Source: Trichopria drosophilae (lineage: Eukaryota; Arthropoda; Insecta; Hymenoptera; Diapriidae). Taken from it: 64,000 nucleotides of DNA. The DNA lies in contig CM059587.1 in NCBI GenBank assembly GCA_030407085.1, positions 30,911,001-30,975,000 of the forward strand, written 5' to 3'. This document shows positions 39,301 through 51,300 of the stretch, piece after piece (position 1 is the first letter of the stretch; every line of letters begins with the position of its first letter). Under the pieces are notes generated by a model. That model saw only the letters and a list, made by a program, of their open reading frames with translations. It did not search any database and had not been told where the DNA came from. Made by a program: the position numbers and the translations under genes.

Positions 39301-42300
39301 CATTTTACCTGCATAAAAATGCTTCATAATTAATTTTTGAATTAACAAATACTACAATATACATACATATCGAATTGTTACAACTATTAATCTATCTAAA
39401 TATGTAATTGAAATTAGGAAATTTTTTTTTTAGTGTAGAAATATATTCAGGTTGCGATTAGGGCCTGACCACAGCGTTACGGGTCTGATCAGGACCTTAA
39501 TAAATTTCTGCTCCGGATCTAATCCTTTTGTGTTTTCTTTTTTGTTGATCACCTCTTGTTGCAGATGAATATGTATCATCTGATAAAAATCATTACAATA
39601 CACTCAAAAAAACAAATTTCCTAATTTCAAGTAAATATTTACTTATAATAGAAAAATAGTATGTTAATTCAACTAAATATTAATTTGATTTTATCCAGCA
39701 AGTAAATATTTATTTAAATGAAGAAAATATTTTCTTATTTTAAGTAAATATTTTGTAGCGATTATTCAAGTAAATATTTACTTGAAATTAGGAAATTTTT
39801 TTCAGTGTATTTGTTACAAACGAGTTGCTTGAAAACAAAAAAGTATACAGCCTTAACGATGAAAATTTGCTTGAGCAAAAGGGTTTTTGTAAACTTCATC
39901 ATATCCGCCACTCACTATAGTATTGTTTCCATTACTGTTATGCTTAAATTAAAAAAAAACTTCAACAAATATAATAAGATGAATAAAGTACCATATCCTG
40001 AAGGATATTGAAAGTGATTCTGAAAAATTACAAACAAAAATCTATCTAAAGCCATGAATATTCTTAAGATTGCATGCAAATCAAAAAGTGAATTATTTGA
40101 ACGCTCATAATTTCCGTGTCATTTAGTATTTCAGCTCGAGCCGCAGGCATAACTGTGTCATTAAATAGCCATGAATCAATAAATAAAAGTGCTAGTAGTA
40201 AACATTCGACATCAGCTTCCGCAAAAACACACTTCGTTTACGAAATGAGACGCGTAAATCGTTTCTATTTACTTTGCATTTGATTGCCGCGCCGGGGATA
40301 AGCGAACGAGTCCCATCGAATCCGCATTTAATCATCAATCGCCTATTAATTTCTGGAGTCGACACGACTAGAATCGCAGGCCTTGAACAGGTCGAATCCT
40401 ATTAAATTCTGGATCATCGATCCAGAGTTTAAAAAAAGATGCCGGCATACGAAGATCCGCTCGAGCGACGCTTCGTTCAATTAATCGCGAGCCTCGCTCC
40501 AGCAGTTTTTCATTCGATAAACAAAAGTTGCATATTCACGTCCACCGCGTTGCAACTCTGGATACACGGAAATCATTACTCTCTTTGGCCGCTCTTACGT
40601 TATTGCCTCGGCACATGTCGGTCACGAAAAATAACTCCAATCGACTCCATAAGCGCTGTCGAATTTCACAAAATTCCTGGATTTTTTAACACTTTAAATA
40701 GCCGATTTTTACTTTCGTTGCATTTGAGGTCAAATTTTAGTCGAAAAACGCGAGGAGCACAAATGCGAGGTTTTTAATCTCTTTTTTTCACTTCTTTTAA
40801 CGAATAATAATTTTTATCATTGATTTTTTTGTACTAAGAATATTAAAATTTTCGATGCTAAAACGATCTTAAAATATTGATTTGTTAACTGTTTACTATT
40901 TGGGGTGCTCATTTTTTAAGTTTCTCAAGGATTTATAAGAAATAACAGAACATTGATCAGAGTTAAATTTTGTTTTTGTGATTTAGGAACAATAAATAAG
41001 TTTATGAAATTTATGTAATAGAAAAAACTTATATGCATAATCGACGAAAAATGCCGTAAACGCTGACAAGACATATATTAGTAGTAAAATTTAGTAATAT
41101 TGACTGAATATGTGGTTGCCGGTAAGCACCTAAATATTTAATCAGTTGCATATTAATGCTTCCAACGGAATCGTAATACGGATTCAATGGCATATAGTAA
41201 ATTCAACTAAAAAAAAAACAGGCAATCACATAGTCAGTGTTCATCTAAATTTTTTTTTTAAATCGATAACTTAAGATAGGTTTAAGTTTATGGAATACTC
41301 GGTGCATCAGTTTATTGGAAAAGGCTATTATCTTTATTTTTTTAATATGTCGCTTGGACCTAGTGGATATTTATTAATAGCAGTTTTCAACGTCTATTTG
41401 TTACACGTGGCCTATATAGAAAGCATTATAGAGCAATCAGTTACGATGTGAAGTTTGTAATTTTACAAATACGTTTATTAAAGTTTTAAATCATTCAAAT
41501 CCAATTTGATACGTTTGATCATTTGAACAAAGACGGGGTTTATTCCTAATAATTTCATTTTGGGTTAGATCTTCTGCCCGACATTTGGTAAATTCTGTTT
41601 CATTAATAAAAGCGTATGTGGACCTTAAACTTCTAAATATTTGTGGAAAAATTTATTATTTATTTTTAATCGACATTTGTAAACAAGATTTTCTTATCTT
41701 ATACCTTGTGTATTTTGGATAATTGGTAACGAATCTGTAGGCTCTATTTTCATACTCAAAACATACTGTTTTTTTTTCAGGATTACTTACAATTTAAAGT
41801 AGCCGCAACAAAATGGGCTGTGAAATTTCGAATTGTTTTGCAAACTTCGAATGAATGTGTTGACCAGTGGGTTAAACCCTTCTTTTTATCGGACATGAGT
41901 TTAGAAATTCTAAAGTGCAAATTTTTCAAAAACCCATTTTTCGGTTAAAATTCCTGCCTAAAAAATCCAAAATAAGTTCCAAAGTAATGATGAGTGAAAT
42001 AGAAGCGATTTTTCTTCGCAATTGTTACAAATTTGAGTTGTATAAATATAGTTTAAATTATGTAAGAATGATTTTGTGCAACTGTTAATAAAAAATGTTC
42101 GCCGATTATAATTTTGTTTTCAACAACATATATTCTAATCTTTTCTCCGTAAGATTAATAAAAAATTAGCGAAAAAAAACTTAAATTACGGAAATATTGT
42201 CTCGATGTATGCAAAAGTTGAATTTTGGACACTTCAAATAAATGTTTACTATTTACTTGAATCTACAAGTGTTTAGTTGCAGACTACACTCTTCAAGCTA

Positions 42301-45300
42301 TATACTTGTCTAGCTGTATTAGAAAATCGTACATTGCTCGAATTATTTTGTCACTTCCGGTGAAAACAAAGCTGCTAAGAAAAATGGAGTAAATGATAGT
42401 TTCTAATTTGTTAATGTAACGCAATAAAAATTATATTCAAAAAGCGACTATTATTTCTTTGAAATGGCAAAACTCTTTTAATACTTCACAAGTTAAAATA
42501 TTGTCATAATATTAATTATAAAATAATTTAATTTTAATTTCTTATTAGACTGTGTTTTTTAAACTTCAGCAATTATCTGCGATATCGTTCATACGAAACG
42601 ACCTTCGCGGCAATGTTTTTTATTAGAAACGTCATCCGTACTAACATCTGGCATTTACTGTAACTTCATTTTCGTAACTAGCATTCTAACATTGTGAAAA
42701 TAGATGTAAGATTATAATATTAAATAATTTAAATATAATAAATAATATTAAAGTATTTACTGGTAAGAGGTTTACCCTTACTTTCCGAGTAATCGGCGTT
42801 AATACCAAGAACTTTCAGGACATGTACATTATATGTTTTTAATATTCTTTATCGATATTATACGTAATATATGAGTAATTCCGCAGAACTGTAACAATTT
42901 GTGGAACTGCGTGGTAGTCCTTCATTTTACTATACTGCACTGATTTGGCATTAGCTTAGACAATCAAATTGATATAAAAGAACTCAAAACATCCGTGAAC
43001 TTAATCCGTGGATAATTATGAGTGTGAAAAATTAACTAGCTTCTAAGGTGGTACCAACAGAAACATTTATCTATTTGACCTAATAAAAAAAGCGTATTGT
43101 CTAAACAATTCGCAAATAGAAAATATTCCTTCTGGTATACAAGGTGCCCAAGAATTGGGTAACTATATTTCAGGACGCGATTCTGCATGATATTTCAAAC
43201 CGAAAAGTCCTCTACCAAAATTGTATCTGAGGCTCAGAATTTGAGTGATGGACCATTGAAGTTTAGAAAAAAATTACTCTTTTTGTAATAACTCCGTTCG
43301 CTTTTAAGATATTTCAATGAGTGTCTGCTCATTTTCAAGCTTTTTTTAAGCCCTACTATTCATCCATACGAGCATTTGAACTACGATGAATATTTCTGAA
43401 GTTATAAACCCCAAAACAGGCAAAAAATCCCATTTTTTCGATTTTTCGCATATAACTTATTTTGCCAAATAGCTGACGACATGGCACATTAGAAGAAATT
43501 GTAGAGTTTGAAAAGACGAAGAAGTTGCCCTCTCATATGTTCCATTTCGATAAAAATTGAGTCTGCGGGAACATTTTTAATGTCGTAGAATTAACGGGCG
43601 AAAAACTCGATTGGTACTGACGGTGAGCATTTATATAATAATTCTACGACAGTTTCCTAGGGCTGAATTTGTATCGAAATTGAACGTAGGAGTGGGCAAA
43701 TTCTTCGTCTTTTTAAGCTTTGCTTTTTCTTCCTGTGTGCCATTTCTTTAGCTATTTGTCGAAATAAATTATATGTGAAAACCCGCAAAAATTGACCTTT
43801 TTCTGTTTTTGAGGTCATAATTTCAGAAATATTCATCGCAGGTCAGATGCTCTTCAAGAAGAATTGACTTAAAAAAAGCTTGAAAATGAGTCCTCACTCA
43901 TTGAAATCACTTAAAAGCGAGTTGTTACAAAAAAAAGGTAATTTTTTTCTAAACTTCATTGGCCAGTCACTCAAATTTTGAACCTCAGATCCAATTTTGG
44001 TACAAGACTTTGTTTGAAATATTATGATGAAAGGCCTTCTAAAATACCGTTACCCAGTTCTTGGATACCCTGTATATTTTCAAAAACTGAAAGTATTATG
44101 CATTGGCCGATCACTTACGACGTAATCAAAACAAATGATGTTATATGTCAGATGTACCTTACACATTTCTAATTTATATTTCAGAATATATCTTCGGATA
44201 TATCCTGTTTTTCGTGTTGGTAAGTACTGCTCGCAAATGTTACCATTTATGCGCGTAAAGCGATTTAATTCTCAGTGATAATTTGTAAATTAAAATGATA
44301 AGGTAGTAATTTATATAATGTAAGTTAAAAAAAATAACGAATCTAAAAATGCCATAGAGCAACACATAAGACAAATTGGGTCTTACCTTGAGAGTTTATA
44401 AGTAGCCACGTAAATATCGAGGCCCAATAAAGATAGTTGTTAGAAAAACAACGCCACCAGCCTAAAACGCAAACTATCACGTTCGATAGCATGCAACACG
44501 CCGACCAAGATAAAGATTCGACGAGACCGTCGCTCATCTCATTTCTCCTCCACAGCCAAATTGAAATTAGGGAAATCTAAACAAAAATAGATTCAGTGAT
44601 AAGAAACAGCATAAGTACAATCAATATGTACATGTTGTTAACTTTTTCATTCCGCAATGTACACAAACTGGTCTTGATATTTATTTATTTATGTTTCGCG
44701 CTTTCAAACACTAGACATGTCAAACTTTTGATCTGATTTATATGAAATCTGTTATTTTCAGGTTGTTGGGTCCCTAATTCTGTTTCCCTGGTAGAAAACA
44801 TTTACATTACATCGCCCAATGTTTAACATAAAATAATAAGACTGAACAGAAACTAGAAAATTACTGTACTTTTTTTTACTAGGGATATGAAATCAATTTT
44901 CAATAATCAAACGATGCGTCATGAAATTTAGCAGAGATTTATAGATTAAAGCTAATTTTAGAAAAAGCCAAATCACATCCCGAAAATCTATGGACCCTGA
45001 TAGAATTGAACTCATCTAACCCAAGTTGAAAGAAGGGCGCTGCCTGGGATACCACCTGGTTCGACTGATCAAAGAATTAAACCGAACTCACATGAGTATC
45101 AGTATTCATGCCTGGATCTGGTGAGGTCAATATGGTTGATATTTGGCTAGGTAGCTTTTTGTATTTTTAGTACAAGTAGGATAATTGGGTAGCATTGTGG
45201 AGATACTCTGATATATGGCCTGGGTTCAAAATCCCAAATAAAAAATACTACGAAAGTACACTGCTCCAAAATTTAAAAAATCTCAAAATCAAACATATCC

Positions 45301-48300
45301 GGAGGTGTATTTTTATTCCTAAAATCAATAAAAACTATAATCATCATCTGTCAAAATAACTTTCGAAAATTGTCATTTTGATACGTGGATATTCAAAAGC
45401 TCATTTATTACAGCATTGAGTAATTTCTGGATCTTAGATGCTAATGATCATAAGCTGCTAAAGCGCCGTCATTAATATTTCATAATTATTCAACGATCTC
45501 AAATTGATCGTCTCCATTCAAAATATAAGCTAATCGTTGTTAGTACGTAAATTATTTGAAATTTCAACATATTCGGTTTTTCGTTCATGAGTTCACTAAC
45601 GTCACAAAATAATCAATGACCCCAACATTTTTTCGTGATTTGAAAATTATATACTTTTTGCGTTTAAATATTTATTCTCAATGTTTTCTTAAGAAAGGTT
45701 AACATTAATAACAATAATGTACATTAAAAAGTTGTTGTCTATTCAGACAAGGATAATCGCATATATGTAAACAAATTTATTAGTTTTTTTTAATATTACC
45801 TTTAATCCGAGATCGATAATGTTGAGCATGATCAATGATTTTTGCCTCTGTCGATTCGAATATAGGAGATACGAATTCTCGAGTTGCTTACTGTGGAAGC
45901 TATTCGTCAACGAAGGACAAAATATTCCTCGGTATAACACTCCTCTCTTGAAAACATCTGCAAACCCGACATAAAATTTCAATATTATGTTTTTCATCCA
46001 GTAATAAATATTCATTAATTTTTTAAATTCATATTTCCACTGAAAAGAAGTAAACATGAAATAATACATTTCTGAAAAAATGTATACAAACATGTTTCAA
46101 AATATATGCAAGAAATTGTTACAAGGTGAGTAAGTTTGGACGAAACGCATCCGCAAACTCTTACCTCTGTTGAATTCGAGACCTCTGTCAGACATTCAGT
46201 TACAATTATCTCTTATAGATAATATAGACCTGAGACCTTATAACCAGCAAATAATGATGACAAAAAGGTGGATTGGGATTTTATTTTTTTGTCAAAATTG
46301 TTTTCAACGTAGGAAGTCCAATTGGAATAAATTGAAAGTACTTTAGACAACATTAATTTTTGTAACGATGATAACCAAAGAAAAATAATATGGACTATTA
46401 AAACCCAATAAAATCCGTGTTTAAAAAATTTATATCTTGTCGAACATAGGGATTATATAAATTATTACTCATTATATAAATACCATCATGAGTTCATAGG
46501 ATCAGCTAAAATGCTATTTTCTACGTTACATTTAGTACAAATTAATATTAAAAATTGGAATGTACGCCTTGTAAAAAGCAAATACAGGTGTTAATATTGC
46601 AATATATTTTTAATGTTTCTAAAATTTTAGAGTATAGAAGGAACCAAAAAACAATGCTCTGATAAAAAAGTCCCCATGGAATTTCATAGAAAAGATTAAT
46701 TCGTATTATCTAGATTTGAAACAGTGAAAAGTGCACTATTTGAATCTGTGAATGAATACTCGCTGCTGAATCAGTGGTTCACAACTTGTTCACTGCATAA
46801 ACAGTGAAATGAAATATAGAGGATGTATACGTATACTCTGTATCATTTTTACCCAAGGTATTTGAGTAATAAAAGTTACTATTTGACTGAAATCATAACT
46901 AATAAATTAAAATTTGTATATAACATTCAGATAACATATGGAAGATTTCGAGGCTTAGAAGTTGAAATTCAGATTTCGGATATTATAAATTATATATATA
47001 GTTCTATTCGAATTTGTCCGTAGACTTAATAACTGAAATTCGAAATTCAAGTCAAGAACACGTGGCTCACATTTCAGTAAACTTTAGGACTTTGATTTGA
47101 AAAGGAAAACGATGCACTCAACCTAACCTAAAACTCGACTAGCAAACGACAAACATTCTGTACACTCTCTCAATCAAAGAATATTGTTTTGTAGAAACAT
47201 TAAAATTATTTGATATTTTAGATGGAACTTTTTCAAAAGAAGTTACTCATTGAAGACATGAATGGTTAGTCTGCAGATGAACTATGTAAATTAGTTGATG
47301 GCCTTTAATGTTGATCTTGAAACTTTGAAAATATTAAGTGGTCTGTGATAATCTGATTTGGTTTGTAAATCAATTGAAAGTTTTCAAGTAAATCAATTTC
47401 ATCAATTCAAGCAGAGGATTTATTTCACTAATTAAAAGAATTAAGCAATTTCATTGGGTCAAAAAGTGACATTTCACTGTTTGTCAGTGGAGCCTTTTTC
47501 ATCGTGGCACTCAGTGATTATTCACTGAGAATCAGTAAACTTTCACTGCTTCAAATCGAGAGAGTACGTTGGTAAAATAGGTGGGAATATAATAATTTGT
47601 TTTTCATACTGCACTTTGTACTTTTGATTTGCCCTCTCTTTAAAGTCATGTATCAACTTTTAAAACTTGTTATTTATTGTGAAGTACAAATTAACAAAGG
47701 TACTTACAGTTGGTAACAAGCTACATGATAACTAACTATATGCTGCATTATTTTATGAACAATTTAAACCATAATTTTAGTCCTGGTAGTTTGCGATTTG
47801 TGAAAAAAAAACATAATTCATTTTTTCGTTAATTGAGTATAATTTAAAAAAATACTACAATTTATAATGAACCAGGAACGTGTTTAAAAAATTTAATAAA
47901 AAATTTCAATAATAAACTTACAAAAAAAAGCCTAAAACTTTTATTTTACGCAAATTTTATAAACTTTAATAAATAATATATTTTATACACATTTAATAAT
48001 ATTATTCGGAATGTAATATCAATAGATTTGTTATTAATTGCGTTTATCGCTTTTCTGCTTATGAAATATTTGGCTTGTACTTAATATAGTGTTAGTGTAC
48101 TGCGTTAGGTTAGATCAGGTGAGGTTAGGTTTAATAAAATTTTTATCTTTCTTAGATTATTTTCGTGTGAAATTAATTACTTTTTTGAGTTATTTTGCCA
48201 AAAGTTTTTTAATAGGACAGTTTTTTGTCGTGGGTTTTTGGTGTAATTTTGATTGAAAATTTGTAAAGATATGTCATTATTTTTCTGTTTCTAAAATATT

Positions 48301-51300
48301 CGGCCTGTAGCTAATAGTTGTACTGTGGTACCTTAATTTAGTTTTAAGACATGGACCCAAAATACCTAGAATATAATTCGAATACAACAAAATTGGTAAT
48401 GATATGGGATCATATGGACTCTTGCCAGTTTGACACAGTTTTTAAAATAGGATCCAGAAAAAATCCTAAAAAATGTCGATCACTACCCCATTGTATTTTT
48501 TTCAATCTTTTCATCGAATGTTTTCTTCTTAATTCTTTTCAATTCTTTACTGCTATTATTACTGTATATCTTTGTTAAAGCAGCAAGTATTATTACAAAT
48601 TTAGTAATTTTTTCTAGATTACTTGTCAAGTTTTTATCAATTTATACTTTTACTCTATTATAAATAAATCCATCAAATATTAATTTCGAAAACGATATAA
48701 CATAGCTTAAACAGAACTAAACTTGATCCAGAAAAATGACATCCGCATTTTCTTTGCTTATTTTTAGTAAAGATGTAGAGGATTAAGATGATTTCCATAT
48801 GGCAGAGTGAAGTGACTTGCGATCTAATCTGGATATCAATCAATGTCTATTTTGTCACTAGAAAAACGTTATAAATTATCTATTGAATAGAAATTATGGC
48901 TTTGACGTTACGTTAATACGCTTGTAAGAGTACCGCAGTAAATTTAGTTTTACGAATAGAAATATTTATTTTATTATTGAATTAAATTAATTTAATATGA
49001 CTTGTAAATACAATTTTATTAAGCTTTTTAAAACACGAATACTTAGTAATGTTCTAGTTGCTGTCTTTATAAAATCCAGATCGTAATCACAGAATTTAAT
49101 TCTCTTTATTCTGTTTAATATAGAATAGAAATGCTATGTTCAGCACTTTTCATTACTAAAATAGTACAAAATTAGATTTGTGCCTAAATGGTTTAAACGT
49201 ATTTTATCTCTGTTCCAGATCATAAATTTTATTCTTACTTACTTAGTAATAAAGACCTTAATAATATTTACAAATCACTCCAATAAATTTATACAAATTT
49301 TTTATCGTAAATTTTACTATTTTGTAATCAGTCCAATTATAATCGAATCTACTTAATCGATAATCAAAAACATTTAAAAAATTGTCATGATAGATCACGT
49401 TTCCATGCAAATTTCTTCTAATAATTTGTGTACGACAACCGCTTACTCTGTTTTCCGCAATCGTAAAGCACATTTTTTTAAACAGTGTTTGAAAATTGTT
49501 CGAGTTAAAGAAAAAGCGATATTTAATTGGAAGACAAAAAGAGAATCGTTTATGAACATAAGTATTCATGTTCATGTTTTTCTTAATCGCGACTGTTGCT
49601 ATTAATGTCATAAATAATAGAGTAACACATATGCAAACGGCTATATGAATAATTTCATAAATGATATACCTTTTTTATGATTTAGACAATCTGCAACTAA
49701 AAAATGTCCATTAGATTAATTGTGAATTGGTCATATACTTCGTTTTATTTCATTATTAGTGTAGAATCAATCTGAGTGATTTCATATTACATTTCCTAGA
49801 TCATTAACATTTTTCATTTCTAGTAAATATTCAAATTACTACATTACTTTAAAAATTGATCACATGGGGTTTGTACGGATTGAAACATTTTAATATTTTC
49901 TTATTTAAAATTTAGAGAAAATCTATGATTTGGTTAGATTATTTGTAGCAGTTAAACGACGTTTTTAATACAACTTTTGTCATATATAAATGCCATATTA
50001 TCAACAAAATTAATAATAAAAAATAATTAATCGTAAATAATAACAAAATGCCACAGTTAATATATTTTAATTTTTTTAACGTGTTATTTGAAAGTTACAA
50101 AAGTGTGTATTTCTTAGATTTAAAATAATTGGCTTTTCGCCGGAAATAATTTCACCATTGACGGAAACAATGTAAACTTATGATCTTTATTATTTTTCGA
50201 CTCTTCAGAAAAATGAGGACCGAACTCGAGATATTCGATACGTCTGAACTTGAACCTTCATTTCGTTTGCTTGTTGAACACTCTGGCAAGAATAATTAAC
50301 GAATGGCCAAAAATTACAGCGAATTTACTACACTGAAATTTCTATTTATTTTTTTAGTTTTGTAATGAAATATATCGAAATAGTAAAGCGATTGCTTATT
50401 TAGTTTAACTAATGAATGAATGAAATCGAACCTTCTGCGTTTGAAGGTTTTAAAAGATAAATTCAACCATTACTGCACAACGAATTCCTAAACTAAATCG
50501 ATTTGTTCTACGACAAAATCTTTTCAAGGTACAAGGTTAAATTGAAATTGCGCAAGTGCAAGTTTAACGAAGGGTTGCTATGGAAATAAGTCTATCATTT
50601 AGTAATGGAAGGTATACAAATATTGTTAATCTAGCTAACTGCGCAGAAAAAATGCTTTTATGTGTACGAATATCGAGTATTTACAGAAATGTTTGCCCGG
50701 TGTAGATGAATGTTATGGATATCCAATGTTTAAAAAATAATGGGTTTTCACGACATGATTATAAATATATAATTATTTGTAGGCGTAGACAATTATTTTG
50801 TAAAACATATGTTTTGTAATGCTGAACAATAAATACGTTAAGGTGCTAGTTGATATACCAGCTGAAGAACACTGAAACATGTTTCTGTTTATTATCAATA
50901 CTGTCAGTAAATAATATGTAAATAAAACATATAAAAAATGCTAGCAGTTTGTCTGAACACGACTTTACAGAAGGATTTGTTCTATTCTTTTGACTAAAAC
51001 TAGTATTTTATATAATATAATTTTGTTGTATTAAAATATATGCAAGAAATAATTTTTATTCAATTGTAGTTGCTTTAACTTAATTCATAAAATTATTGGA
51101 ATAAAGTTTGTTATAGTTTGTATACTCAAACTTGTTAATCAGAGTGACTAAACTAAATCTACAAGGATAATATAATTAAAGAAATGTAATGGATGGCGGA
51201 ACAAATAAATCATGTTGTATAAACACACGAATAAATAATATTCAGACAAATTCATAAATCCACTAGTTTTTCTGGTTTAATAGGGTTTCTAAATGTATTA

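Larger units (their letters stand above)
36438..44386. other. Ac78C intron (7.9 kb)
   Basis: No exon is seen. It contains a GC-richer island (40135-40790), a 209-base MITE (39600-39808), TGTAAAAT hairpins (39110-39300) and the 941-base foldback. The rest is AT-rich. Confidence 0.65.

Noticed and set aside
40439..40777. 112-codon + strand open frame in the GC-richer island
   Set aside because: No recognisable domain, no splice-bounded extension and no conserved words; composition alone can explain the open frame.
48100..48135. TTAGG-type words (gttaggttag, gaggttaggttt), also near 6990 and 47120
   Set aside because: They match the insect telomere unit, but only one or two units occur each time, so an interstitial telomere array is not supported.
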